Positions 27,377-36,133 of a stretch of 64,000 nucleotides of DNA are shown one piece after another. Position 1 is the first letter of the stretch, and the number at the start of each line of letters is the position of its first letter. This stretch comes from Paracoccus albus (GTDB lineage: Bacteria > Pseudomonadota > Alphaproteobacteria > Rhodobacterales > Rhodobacteraceae). The stretch is from assembly GCF_027913035.1 (NCBI RefSeq), contig NZ_CP115775.1, forward strand, positions 186,001 to 250,000, in the 5' to 3' direction. The notes under the pieces are model-generated. The model worked only from the letters and a program-made list of their open reading frames with translations, was not told where the DNA came from and made no database searches. The translations under genes and the position numbers were made by a program.

Positions 27377-28687
27377 TTATATCCCCAGCCTGTCACGCAT
27401 TGCGTACCAGCTCATGCCCGCGACCAACAGCGGCCAGCGAAGATACTGACCGCCCGGAAAGCGTGGCGAGGGCAGGGCTGCCATCGTATTGAAACCGTCG
27501 GCCTGTCCTGCGATGGCATCTGCCATCTGCTTGCCCGCCAGTGTCGACAGCGCGAGGCCGTGCCCGGAAAAACCGCTGGCTGACAGTGCGTTCGGTGCGG
27601 GCCGCATGAAGCAGGGCATCCGGTTCATGGTAATTGCCAATGTCCCGCCCCAGCAATGCGTGAAGGGAATATCTGCCAGTGCGGGGTAAATCCTCGACAA
27701 CGGTTTGCGGACTTTCGCGCCGATATCCTTGGGGAAGCGATAGCTGACATTTTCCCCGCCACCGAAAACAAGGCGTCCTTCATCGTCGATGCGCCAATAG
27801 TTCACGACGAATTTTGTATCATGCACCGCGATATTTCGTGTCAGCACCTCTGCCGCTCGTGGGCCGAGCGGCTCCGTGGCGGCAATGAAGTTGTTGATCG
27901 GCATGACGCGGGCTGCCACGTCGCGCGACAGATCGCCGAGATAGCCATTCGCGCCCAGCACGACTAAGTCGCAAACCACGCGACCCTCAGCGGTATGAAC
28001 GGTGGATTTGCCGCTGGCAATTTCGGCAAATTCGACCGACTCGACATGACTGAGTTCGAAGATCCGCGCACCAGCCTGGTGCGCCAGATTCGCGATGCCG
28101 AGGGCAAGCGAAAGCGGATTCAGGTGGCCGGCACCATTATCAAGAACGCCGCCGCAATAGGCGTCGGATGGCAGAATTGCGTGGAAATCGGTGCGATCAA
28201 ACGCTTCGATGCTGCTATAGCCGTAATGTTGCGCAAGGTGATCAATCTCTTCGCGGGCGTGTTCCAGTTCGTCCGCTTTCCGGAACGCGTGCGCCACGCC
28301 GTCATGTACGACCACCCCTGAGCGAGCGGCCAGCTCGCGCGTCAAGCGCTTGGCCTCTTCAGCCATGTCCCAGAGCTTGCGGGCGGTGTCCCGACCGGCC
28401 ATGCGCTCTAGCTCGTCGACCTCCAGCCGTTGGCCAGAGCCCAGCTGACCGCCGTTTCGCCCCGAAGCACCGAATCCGACCCTGTGGGCTTCCAGCAGTG
28501 CGACATCATAGCCCGCTTCGGCCAAATGCAGCGCAGCCGACAGACCTGTATAACCCCCGCCGACGACACAGACATCAGCCCTGATGTCGCCCTTCAACGC
28601 CGGAAAAGGTGCCAGCGGTGTGACCTGTTCGGCATAAAGCGAAGGAGGATAGGTGCCGCGCCTGTCATTGGAAAACAGCAGATTCAT
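27377..28687 (-). CDS. puuB: FAD-dependent amine oxidase, PuuB-like
   Basis: DAO-superfamily flavoprotein of about 436 residues starting MNLLFSNDRRGTYPPS. The dinucleotide-binding motif is ADVCVVGGGYTGLSAALHLAEAG, followed by GASGRNGGQLGSGQR. The C-terminal FAD-binding block is WGGTLAITMNRMPCF and GFSGHGLALSTLAGK. The family oxidises gamma-glutamylputrescine to gamma-glutamyl-aminobutyraldehyde. It follows the GS-type ligase by about 18 nt, which supports a role in gamma-glutamylated amine oxidation. ATG at 28696 is an alternative start three codons upstream. Confidence 0.82.
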   Translation of the reverse strand: MNLLFSNDRRGTYPPSLYAEQVTPLAPFPALKGDIRADVCVVGGGYTGLSAALHLAEAGYDVALLEAHRVGFGASGRNGGQLGSGQRLEVDELERMAGRDTARKLWDMAEEAKRLTRELAARSGVVVHDGVAHAFRKADELEHAREEIDHLAQHYGYSSIEAFDRTDFHAILPSDAYCGGVLDNGAGHLNPLSLALGIANLAHQAGARIFELSHVESVEFAEIASGKSTVHTAEGRVVCDLVVLGANGYLGDLSRDVAARVMPINNFIAATEPLGPRAAEVLTRNIAVHDTKFVVNYWRIDDEGRLVFGGGENVSYRFPKDIGAKVRKPLSRIYPALADIPFTHCWGGTLAITMNRMPCFMRPAPNALSASGFSGHGLALSTLAGKQMADAIAGQADGFNTMAALPSPRFPGGQYLRWPLLVAGMSWYAMRDRLGI

Positions 28688-28705
28688 GCGAGCCATCCCG
28701 GCGGT

Positions 28706-30064
28706 TCAGACATTCAGCAGCAGGTGTTCGCGTTCCCACGGGCTGATGACCTGCAGGAATTCCTTGTATTCGTTGCGCTTCACGGATTCGTAAACATTGA
28801 CGAATTCATTGCCCAGAACGTCGCGCATAGGCTCGCTGTCGCTCATGATGTCCAGTGCATCGCCAAGGGTCAGCGGCAGCTCGTCTTCCGAAATATAGGC
28901 ATCGCCAAGGCATTCCGGGCGGGGATCGTTCTTTTCGATCAGCCCCAGATATCCGCATGCAAGGCTGGCCGCGATACCCAGATACGGGTTGCAGTCCATC
29001 CCGGCCAGCCGGTTTTCGACGCGCCGCGCATCCGGTCCCGAGATCGGAACGCGCAGGCCCGTCGTGCGGTTGTCGCGCCCCCATTCCAGATTTATCGGTG
29101 CCGCGAAATCCGGGACATAGCGCCGATAGGAATTCACGTAGGGTGCCAGCAGCGCTACCGCGGCAGGAAGATGATTCTGCATTCCGGCGATGAAGTGCAG
29201 GAACTCCGGCGCCTCACGGCCCTTGTCATCCGAGAATATGTTCTGTCCCGTTTTCAGATCCACCACAGAGTGGTGAATGTGCATTGCGCTGCCCGGCTCT
29301 CCTTCAATCGGTTTGGCCATGAAGGTTGCAAAGCAGTCATGGCGCAAGGCGGCCTCTCGGATCAGGCGCTTGAAGAAGAAGATTTCATCGGCAAGCCGCA
29401 CCGGATCGCCGTGCGCAAGGTTGATTTCGACCTGACCCGCGCCGCCTTCCTGAAGGATGCCGTCAATCTCGAAGCCCTGTGCCTCGGCAAAATCATAGAT
29501 GTCGTCAATGACCTTGCCATATTCGTCAACGGCAGACAGCGAGTAGGCCTGCTTTGCGGCCGCTCGCCGTCCGGATCGACCCATGGGCGGTATGATCGGC
29601 TGGTTCGGGTCGGTATTGCGCGCCACAAGGAAGAATTCCATTTCGGGCGCGACAATCGGGCGCCAGCCTTTTTCCTCGAACAGGCTGACCACTCGTCGCA
29701 GCACGTTTCGTGGGGCCACCGGCACAAGTTTGCCCTGCTGGTCGAATACGTCGTGGATCACCTGCAAGGTGTAATCTGCGGTCCAGGGTGCCGCCGTTGT
29801 TGTCGAGTAATCCGGGGTCAGAATCATATCCGGCTCGGTAAACGCGCCAGAGGGATTGTCAGCCCATTCGCCGGTGATCGTCTGCAGGAAGATCGAGTTG
29901 GGCAGATAAAACTTCTCTTGCCGCGCGAATTTTGAGGCAGGCATTGCCTTGCCCCGCGCAACCCCCGCGATGTCGGCAACGATGCATTCGACCTCATCAA
30001 GGCGGCGACCCGACACATATTCCTGTGCGGCCTGCGGTGCTTGTTCCAGCCAATCCGGTTTCAT
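28706..30064 (-). CDS. puuA: Glutamine-synthetase-type gamma-glutamyl ligase, PuuA-like
   Basis: GS-fold ATP-dependent ligase of 452 residues. It has the N-terminal beta-grasp (ADIAGVARGKAMPASKF), catalytic-domain glutamate ligands in PEMEFFLVA and QVEINLAHGDPVRLAD, the HIHHS metal/ATP motif (SAMHIHHSVVD), and NRTTGLRVPISGPDARRVENRLAG near the C-terminus. Lacking the adenylylation site, such proteins glutamylate amines and not ammonia. It overlaps the upstream PaiB-like gene by 4 nt and is followed by puuB. A gamma-glutamylation pathway for putrescine or another monoamine is inferred; the exact amine is not visible. Confidence 0.85.
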   Translation of the reverse strand: MKPDWLEQAPQAAQEYVSGRRLDEVECIVADIAGVARGKAMPASKFARQEKFYLPNSIFLQTITGEWADNPSGAFTEPDMILTPDYSTTTAAPWTADYTLQVIHDVFDQQGKLVPVAPRNVLRRVVSLFEEKGWRPIVAPEMEFFLVARNTDPNQPIIPPMGRSGRRAAAKQAYSLSAVDEYGKVIDDIYDFAEAQGFEIDGILQEGGAGQVEINLAHGDPVRLADEIFFFKRLIREAALRHDCFATFMAKPIEGEPGSAMHIHHSVVDLKTGQNIFSDDKGREAPEFLHFIAGMQNHLPAAVALLAPYVNSYRRYVPDFAAPINLEWGRDNRTTGLRVPISGPDARRVENRLAGMDCNPYLGIAASLACGYLGLIEKNDPRPECLGDAYISEDELPLTLGDALDIMSDSEPMRDVLGNEFVNVYESVKRNEYKEFLQVISPWEREHLLLNV

Positions 30065-30669
30065 TTCTTCCCCATTGTCGCCGCCGACAGCACGGGATGC
30101 GTGGCCGACAGCGCTGAAGCCACGCCCTCTCGATCCGCTTCCACCCGGTTCTGCCCAGCTTTCCATTTTCCGGTCATGCTCGAAACCGAGATCTCTATGC
30201 CGACAATCCCGCGAAGTTGCGCCGCGATGAATTTATCCGGTGCGTCGGAAACGGCCCAGGGCTCGGCGCGGTCATGCTCCATTTGATGTGTCAGTGCGCG
30301 TATCTGCCTGCGCAGCCATTCCGGGTCCCGAACGGTCTGCGCCGTGCCGCGAACCTGAACCATCAGGTAGTTCCAAGTTGGCACGACTTTTCCGGTCTGC
30401 TGCTTGGTCGCGTACCAGCTGGGCGTGATATAGCTTTGCTCGCCCTGAAAAATGATCAGAATCGGGTTGCCGCGGTCAACTTCTGCAAGCTGAGGGTTGG
30501 CGCGGGCAAGGTGGGCACGCAGCTTGCCATCTTCGCCAAGCTCAAACGGCACCGAGTTGGCGGTTGGCCCGTCTTCACCGACGGTGACGAGCAGGCCAAG
30601 CGGATTGGCCCGTATAAAGGCCGAGAGCACATCGGGCCGGTTCTCTGCAAATGCTTCGGGGCAATACAT
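30061..30669 (-). CDS. PaiB-family FMN-binding protein
   Basis: Protein of 202 residues starting MYCPEAFAENRPDVLSAFIRANPLGLLV, with the flavin-reductase-like split barrel and the blocks ANPQLAEVDRGNPILIIFQGEQSYITPSWY and VPTWNYLMVQVRG. This is the typical PaiB signature. B. subtilis PaiB sits beside the spermidine acetyltransferase PaiA and affects gene regulation; biochemical activity is unclear. Its place within a polyamine-type operon, with 1-nt and 4-nt overlaps on both sides, suggests involvement in amine catabolism or its sensing. Confidence 0.88.
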   Translation of the reverse strand: MYCPEAFAENRPDVLSAFIRANPLGLLVTVGEDGPTANSVPFELGEDGKLRAHLARANPQLAEVDRGNPILIIFQGEQSYITPSWYATKQQTGKVVPTWNYLMVQVRGTAQTVRDPEWLRRQIRALTHQMEHDRAEPWAVSDAPDKFIAAQLRGIVGIEISVSSMTGKWKAGQNRVEADREGVASALSATHPVLSAATMGKK

Positions 30670-31367
30670 CAGGCCGCCCCTTTTCTATCCGCAACATTGG
30701 AACGGAAGAAATCAGCGATCTGCGTCGCGATGATGTCGCTGTCGCGCTTGCCGCCCATTTTTTCGCGTGCCGTATCAAGCAATTCGTCCGGGACCACGCC
30801 CTTGGCGCGTGTGTTGATCAGCCCCTCTACGAATTCATCGCGAAATTCAGGATGTGGCTGAACGGTAAAGGCGCGTCCGGGGTAAATCAGCGCGGCATTT
30901 TCGCAGAAACTGCTTTTGCCGACCACACGCGCCGATTCGGGTAGGCGCGTGACCTGATCCTGATGCCAAGCGTTCAACGTCAGCGTTTGGCCCGCAAAAT
31001 TATAATCCTGCGCCCCGACGGACCAGCCACCCTTGAACTTTTCGACTTTCCCGCCAAGCGCTTGCGCAATGATCTGATGGCCGAAACAGATTCCGACCAT
31101 TGGGACCGCTGCCGCGTAGATATCGCGAATGAACGTCTCCAGCGGTGGGATGAACTCATGCGCTTCGTAGGCGCCGTGTCGCGATCCGGTCAGAAGCCAG
31201 CCGTCGGCCTCGTGGACAGAGGCCGGAAACTCCATCGCTTCAACGTGATAGTTGCGAAAATCGAAGCCGCTTTCGCTAAGCAGACGTATAAACATGTCCG
31301 GATAATCACCCGACTGTTCTTTCAGAGCCTCGGGCGCTTGCCCGCATTGCAGGATGCCGATCTGCAT
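30669..31367 (-). CDS. Class I glutamine amidotransferase-like hydrolase
   Basis: Triad-type amidotransferase of 232 residues. It has the oxyanion strand GWLLTGSRHGAYE, nucleophile elbow MVGICFGHQIIAQALGG (catalytic Cys) and His/Glu in TVQPHPEFRDEF. The family resembles the GMP-synthase glutaminase domain rather than classic PuuD. In this operon it may hydrolyse gamma-glutamyl products such as gamma-glutamyl-GABA, the PuuD step; that is inference from context. It is the first gene of the four-gene minus-strand operon and is divergent from the ABC transporter genes. Confidence 0.85.
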   Translation of the reverse strand: MQIGILQCGQAPEALKEQSGDYPDMFIRLLSESGFDFRNYHVEAMEFPASVHEADGWLLTGSRHGAYEAHEFIPPLETFIRDIYAAAVPMVGICFGHQIIAQALGGKVEKFKGGWSVGAQDYNFAGQTLTLNAWHQDQVTRLPESARVVGKSSFCENAALIYPGRAFTVQPHPEFRDEFVEGLINTRAKGVVPDELLDTAREKMGGKRDSDIIATQIADFFRSNVADRKGAA

Positions 31368-31456
31368 AATTCACCATCGCTTTCTTTCGATGACAGAGTA
31401 TTGCCCGCACGAAGGCGTTGCAATCCGCCATGAAATCGCGCCAGATATGCGTCGTC

Positions 31457-32242
31457 ATGACTGATACCGCGAACGCCACACCCGTTATCGAAATTCGCGA
31501 CCTTCACAAGTCTTATGGACAGTTGGAGGTGCTGAAAGGTGTCTCGCTGGCGGCGCCGCGCGGTCATGTCGTCAGCCTTATCGGGTCTTCAGGTTCCGGC
31601 AAGTCGACATTGCTTCGCTGCTGCAACCTTTTGGAAAACAGTCAGGAAGGCGAGATATATTTTCAGGAAGAGCCCGTTCGCTGGAAGGGGGCGGGGCTTT
31701 CCCGCAGGCCCGCGGACCCGGTGCAGGTGACACGCATCAGGACGCAGCTGGCCATGGTGTTTCAGCAGTTCAACCTGTGGGCGCATATGACTGTGCTGCG
31801 CAATGTCATGGAATCACCCATCACAGTGCTGGGTCAGCCCGAGGCCCAGGTCGAGGAACGTGCCCGCAAGCTGCTGGCCAAGGTGGGCATCGCTGATAAG
31901 GCTGATGCCTGGCCCGCGCAACTATCTGGCGGACAGCAGCAGCGTGCAGCCATCGCCCGCGCCCTGTGTATGGAGCCGAAGGCGCTGCTTTTCGATGAAC
32001 CGACAAGCGCACTTGACCCTGAACTACAGCAAGAGGTGGTGAAGGTCATAAAAGACCTCGCTGCCGAACATCGCACCATGATCATCGTGACACATGACAT
32101 GAAGCTTGCCGCCGATGTCAGTGATCATGTCGTATTCCTGCATCAGGGAAGGATCGAAGAAGAAGGTCCGCCCGATCAGGTCTTTGGCGCGCCGAAATCG
32201 GACAGGCTGCGCCAATTCCTCAGCGCCACTATGGCGGTGTGA
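31457..32242 (+). CDS. ABC transporter ATPase, polar amino acid/amine uptake
   Basis: ATP-binding subunit of 261 residues: Walker A GSSGSGKST at 43-51, Q-loop FQQFNLWAHMTVLRNVMESP, signature LSGGQQQR, Walker B LLFDEPTSALD and H-loop VTHDM. It resembles the HisP/GltL/OccP group that serves histidine, arginine, opine and related imports. A tract GAGLSRRPADPV between Walker A and the Q-loop is typical of the HisP/OccP subgroup. ATG at 31457 has no clear ribosome binding site, and an in-frame ATG at 31430 is possible. It heads an operon with the binding protein, two permeases and a GS-type ligase. Confidence 0.93.
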   Translation: MTDTANATPVIEIRDLHKSYGQLEVLKGVSLAAPRGHVVSLIGSSGSGKSTLLRCCNLLENSQEGEIYFQEEPVRWKGAGLSRRPADPVQVTRIRTQLAMVFQQFNLWAHMTVLRNVMESPITVLGQPEAQVEERARKLLAKVGIADKADAWPAQLSGGQQQRAAIARALCMEPKALLFDEPTSALDPELQQEVVKVIKDLAAEHRTMIIVTHDMKLAADVSDHVVFLHQGRIEEEGPPDQVFGAPKSDRLRQFLSATMAV

Positions 32243-32262
32243 TTCACCAACAGGAGAAAAGA

Positions 32263-33045
32263 ATGAGAAAGCTATTGCTTGCCACAGCCACTCTGGCGCT
32301 GACCGCCGGTTTTGCCAGTGCAGATCCGATCCGGATTGCGACCGAAGGCGCTTACCCTCCCTACAACCTCGTGAACGAGGCCGGTGAACTGGATGGTTTC
32401 GACGTCGAGGTCGGCAATGAAATCTGCAAGCGGGCAGAGCTGGAATGTGTCTGGGTCAATAACGACTGGGATTCGATCCTGCCGAACCTGAAATCGTCCA
32501 ACTATGACGCCATCATGGCCGGCATGTCGATCACGGATGAGCGTAAGCAGGAAATCGACTTCACGCAGAACTATTTCCCGCCTGCCGCTTCGGCCTATGC
32601 CTCAACTTCGGCTGATGCGAATATCGGCGAAGGTGCTGTTGTTGCCGCACAAACGACAACTATTCAGGCCGCGCATGTTGCAGAGTCGGGGGCAACCCTG
32701 CTGGAATTCGCGACCCCGGATGAAACTCTGGCAGCGGTGCGCAATGGTGAGGCCGATGCGGTTTTTGCTGACAAGGACTTCCTCGCGCCTGCGGTGAACG
32801 AATCCAACGGCGAGCTGGCATGGGTTGGCGAGGATATTCCGCTGGGTGGCGGCATCGGCGTCGGCGTGCGCCAGTCCGATACAGAGCTGCGCGACAAGAT
32901 GGATGCGGCCATCACCTCGATGAAAGACGACGGCACGCTTAACGGGCTAATCGAGAAATGGTTTGCCGAGGGCGCGACTTATTTCGGCGCGGACGGTGAA
33001 GCCGTCGGCAAGGAAGACGCCCAGATTACCCCGGTCGAAGGTTAA
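32263..33045 (+). CDS. Periplasmic substrate-binding protein of the ABC transporter
   Basis: Family 3 solute-binding protein of 260 residues. Signal peptide MRKLLLATATLALTAGFASA. Ligand-binding blocks are IRIATEGAYPPYNLVNEAGELDGFDVEVGN, WDSILPNLKSSNYDAIMAGMSITDERKQEIDFT and the hinge GEADAVFADKDFL. The pattern places it with lysine/arginine/ornithine/histidine or octopine binders, so a basic amino acid or an amine-containing ligand is likely. AGGAG lies 8 nt upstream of the start. A stable hairpin follows the stop codon. Confidence 0.93.
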   Translation: MRKLLLATATLALTAGFASADPIRIATEGAYPPYNLVNEAGELDGFDVEVGNEICKRAELECVWVNNDWDSILPNLKSSNYDAIMAGMSITDERKQEIDFTQNYFPPAASAYASTSADANIGEGAVVAAQTTTIQAAHVAESGATLLEFATPDETLAAVRNGEADAVFADKDFLAPAVNESNGELAWVGEDIPLGGGIGVGVRQSDTELRDKMDAAITSMKDDGTLNGLIEKWFAEGATYFGADGEAVGKEDAQITPVEG

Positions 33046-33054
33046 TGATTGGCG

Positions 33055-33077
33055 CCCCGCCGCCTGGCGCGGCGGGG
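33055..33077 (+). promoter_or_regulatory. Intercistronic hairpin between binding protein and permease
   Basis: CCCCGCCG / CGGCGGGG (33055-33062 with 33070-33077) is a perfect 8-bp stem with a 7-nt loop, and no T run follows. It covers the GGCGGGG that would otherwise act as the permease Shine-Dalgarno sequence 10 nt before the ATG. This fits the common pattern of high binding protein and low permease expression from one mRNA. Confidence 0.65.
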
Positions 33078-33087
33078 TGATCTCGCG

Positions 33088-33966
33088 ATGTTCGAATACT
33101 GCGCTGATCCCAAATCGCTGGAAGGGCTGCGATGGCTGTCGTGTTATCTGACGACGGGCACGCATCTCAGCTTTTATTCCAGCTTTGGCACCGTTCTTCT
33201 TTTGCTGGCCATTACCGCACCGGTCGCGTTGCTGTTCGGCTTCGGCGGCGCATTGGCATCTCGTTCAGGCTTTGCCCCCCTGCGATGGTTCGGTAAGACC
33301 TATACGTCGATGGTTCGCGGTATACCCGACATCATCTTCTTCATGTTCGTGCCCATCGCGCTTGACCAGTTGTTCGAATATCTGCGCAGCCGCGTCTATT
33401 GCGATACCTCTGTCCCGGTCAGGCAGGGTAATGATTTCCTTGTCTGTTCCGAAGCGAAGCTTCCGCGTTCTGGCAGCGCGGAATGGGTCCATGACAGCTA
33501 TGGCTTCTTTCTTGCCGTTCTGGCCTTTGCGATCGTCTTCGGCGCCTTCGCGGCAAATGTGCTGTATGGCGCTATGAATTCCGTTCCCCGCGCACAGCTT
33601 GAAACGGCTGAGGCCTACGGCATGTCCCAGCGTCAGGTGACGCGGCGCGTGCTGATACCGCAAATGTGGTCCTATGCGGTGCCGGGGCTGTCGAATTTAT
33701 GGATGGTGCTGATCAAGGCAACGCCACTGCTTTTTCTTCTGGGGATCGAGGATATTGTTTATTGGGCAAGGGAACTAGGGTCCTCCAAGACGCAGCAATA
33801 CGCCTATCCGCATCCCGACTGGCGGCTATATTACTTCCTTGGAATTCTGGTGTTCTACCTGTTCATGACCTGGACATCAGAACGCGTTCTCGCCCGGGTC
33901 AACCGGCGTCTTTCGCTTGGTCAGGCGACGATGGCGGGTGAGGCGATGCGAAAGGCCGCGACATGA
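33088..33966 (+). CDS. ABC transporter permease 1 (HisQ/HisM type)
   Basis: Inner-membrane subunit of 292 residues with about five to six helices and the EAA loop ETAEAYGMSQRQVTRRVLIPQMW, which contacts the ATPase. Between helices 2 and 3 it has a roughly 45-residue hydrophilic insert with two cysteines (YCDTSVPVRQGNDFLVCSEAK). The insert is not found in classic HisQ and probably faces the periplasm. The stop overlaps the next start by 4 nt. Confidence 0.9.
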   Translation: MFEYCADPKSLEGLRWLSCYLTTGTHLSFYSSFGTVLLLLAITAPVALLFGFGGALASRSGFAPLRWFGKTYTSMVRGIPDIIFFMFVPIALDQLFEYLRSRVYCDTSVPVRQGNDFLVCSEAKLPRSGSAEWVHDSYGFFLAVLAFAIVFGAFAANVLYGAMNSVPRAQLETAEAYGMSQRQVTRRVLIPQMWSYAVPGLSNLWMVLIKATPLLFLLGIEDIVYWARELGSSKTQQYAYPHPDWRLYYFLGILVFYLFMTWTSERVLARVNRRLSLGQATMAGEAMRKAAT

Positions 33967-34796
33967 GCCAGATGCTCTGCGCCGAGGCGATTACGAAATA
34001 TGCCTTTCGCTCTATCGGCTTTGGTGAGCGTCTGCTGCCGCGTACCGATTTCGACCTGTGTTCGCAGGTGGTACTGATCGGTTCCGGGATGTTGTGGAAC
34101 ATCTATTTCGGGGCGTGTGCGCTGCTCATCGGGTTCTTCATTGCGAATGCCGTCGCGATGGCGAAGGCGTCAGACAGCGCGTTCCTCCGCAAGCCGGCGG
34201 AGGGCTTTATCTTTCTGTTCCGCGGCAGTCCGTTATTCATACAATTTTTCCTTGGCTACCAACTGTTCGTGCTGCTGCCACGCGCGGGGATAGAGGTGTT
34301 TGGTATCACCATCGCCACGGGTTGGCTGACCAAGGCATGGGCTGGTGCGCTGATCGTGCTGGTGCTGAATACCGCGGCCTATTCGGCACAGATTTTCTAT
34401 GGGGCGCTTCAATCCGTGCCGAAAGGCGACATCGAGGCTGCTGACGCTTTCGGTATGACGGGCTGGCGCAAGTTCAGGCGCGTCGTCTGGCCCACCATGA
34501 TGCGTCTGGCCTGGCCGGCCTATACGAATGAGGCGATATTTCTGTTTCACGCGACCACGCTGGTTTTCTTCGCCAGCTTCCCTGCCTTCGCCCAACAGGG
34601 TGACGGGCTTTACTATGCGAACTATTTCGCCGACAAGACCTTCAATCCCTTCGTCGCCTATCCGATCGTTGCGGTTTACTTCGTCCTGTTGACACTCGTG
34701 CTGATCGGTTTGTTTGGCATCGTTAACAAGCGGCTCAACCGTCACCTGCCGGGTGCAACGCAAAAGACAAGATACCGCCCGAAACTGATCAGGTAA
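33963..34796 (+). CDS. ABC transporter permease 2 (HisM type)
   Basis: Second permease, 277 residues, with EAA loop DIEAADAFGMTGWRKFRRVVWPTMM and helices around IYFGACALLIGFFIANAVAMA and FVAYPIVAVYFVLLTLVLIGL. It would heterodimerise with permease 1. It ends 3 nt before the GS-type ligase that closes the operon. Confidence 0.9.
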   Translation: MSQMLCAEAITKYAFRSIGFGERLLPRTDFDLCSQVVLIGSGMLWNIYFGACALLIGFFIANAVAMAKASDSAFLRKPAEGFIFLFRGSPLFIQFFLGYQLFVLLPRAGIEVFGITIATGWLTKAWAGALIVLVLNTAAYSAQIFYGALQSVPKGDIEAADAFGMTGWRKFRRVVWPTMMRLAWPAYTNEAIFLFHATTLVFFASFPAFAQQGDGLYYANYFADKTFNPFVAYPIVAVYFVLLTLVLIGLFGIVNKRLNRHLPGATQKTRYRPKLIR

Positions 34797-34799
34797 CCG

Positions 34800-36131
34800 A
34801 TGAACTGGCTTTCCGAACATCCCGAAGTGCGCACCATCCGTGTCGCGGCGGCTGACCTCAACGGCGTTCCGCGTGGCAAAAGGGTTCCGGCCCGCTTTGC
34901 CGAAAAGCTGCTGAGCGAGGGGACAAAATTTCCCTATTCCGTGCTCAACATGGATATATGGGGCGAGGATATCGAAGACAGTCCGCTCGTCTTTGAAACC
35001 GGCGATCCCGACGGGCTTCTGATGCCGACAGAGCGCGGCTTCATGCCCATGCCCTGGCTGGAGGCGCCATCCGCGCTGCTGCCGATCTGGATGTTCCATT
35101 CCGACGGTCGCCCATACGAGGGTGATCCAAGGCAGGCACTCGCCCGCGTGGTAGATCGCTACAAGGCGGCCGGGCTGACACCTGTTGTCGCGACCGAGAT
35201 GGAATTCTTCGTCATCGACGATTCCGGCAAAACGCTGCGTGTTCCGCCAAGCCCTCGCTCTGGCAAACGCCGCACCGGGGCCGAAACGCTCAGCCTGCGC
35301 GCACTGGACGCGTTTGATCAATTCTTCACCCGCCTCTATGATGCCTGCGAAGCGATGGATATTCCCGCCGACACGGCGATTTCAGAAGCAGCACTTGGCC
35401 AGTTCGAAATCAACATGATGCACCAAGCCGATCCCCTGAAGGCGGCAGATGATGCATGGCTGTTCAAAATCCTGACCAAAGGGATAGCGCGCGAATTCGG
35501 CTTCGCCGCCAGCTTCATGGCAAAACCCTATGACGTCTGGTCGGGATCCGGATTGCATATGCATTTCTCGCTGCTGGACGCCGATGGCCGGAACGTCTTC
35601 GATGATGGCGGGCCGAAGGGGTCCGATACCTTGCGCCATGCCGTGGCCGGTTTGCTGCGCGCCATGCCCGGATCCACGCTGATATTCGCCCCGCATGAGA
35701 ACAGCTATGACCGGTTGGTGCCGAACGCGCATGCGCCAACGGGAATCGGCTGGGCCTATGAAAATCGCACCGCGGCAATCCGCATCCCGGCCTCTGGCCC
35801 GAAGGCACGCCGGATTGAGCATCGCGTGGCTGGCGGCGATGTGAACCCCTACCTGATGATCGCCGCAATTCTCGGCGCCGCACTGAATGGAATCGAGGAC
35901 AGGGCAGAACCCATCCCGCCGTTTGAAGGCAATGCCTATGATAAGGGCCTTTCCCAGCTACCCGGCACATGGTCCGAGGCGATAGAGGCGTTCAGCACCT
36001 GTCCCGATATAAAGCGCATCTTCCCCCAGCATCTGATAGACAATTTCGTGATGACCAAAAGGCAGGAACTGCACTATATGGCCGAGTTGACAGATGAAGA
36101 GACGATTGAGCTGTATCTGGATACGGTTTGA
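34800..36131 (+). CDS. Second glutamine-synthetase-type ligase
   Basis: GS-fold ligase of 443 residues, distantly related to the PuuA-like enzyme at 28706-30064. It has the N-terminal IRVAAADLNGVPRGKRVPARFA, metal ligands in ATEMEFFVIDD and GQFEINMMHQADPLKAADD, HMHFS (SGSGLHMHFSLLD) and ENRTAAIRIPASGPKARRIEHRVAGGDVNPYL. It probably glutamylates the imported amine or amino compound as the last gene of the transporter operon. The stop codon lies only 2 nt before the TGT of the transposon left end, so this gene's 3' end may be the element's attachment site. Confidence 0.85.
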   Translation: MNWLSEHPEVRTIRVAAADLNGVPRGKRVPARFAEKLLSEGTKFPYSVLNMDIWGEDIEDSPLVFETGDPDGLLMPTERGFMPMPWLEAPSALLPIWMFHSDGRPYEGDPRQALARVVDRYKAAGLTPVVATEMEFFVIDDSGKTLRVPPSPRSGKRRTGAETLSLRALDAFDQFFTRLYDACEAMDIPADTAISEAALGQFEINMMHQADPLKAADDAWLFKILTKGIAREFGFAASFMAKPYDVWSGSGLHMHFSLLDADGRNVFDDGGPKGSDTLRHAVAGLLRAMPGSTLIFAPHENSYDRLVPNAHAPTGIGWAYENRTAAIRIPASGPKARRIEHRVAGGDVNPYLMIAAILGAALNGIEDRAEPIPPFEGNAYDKGLSQLPGTWSEAIEAFSTCPDIKRIFPQHLIDNFVMTKRQELHYMAELTDEETIELYLDTV

Positions 36132-36133
36132 TT

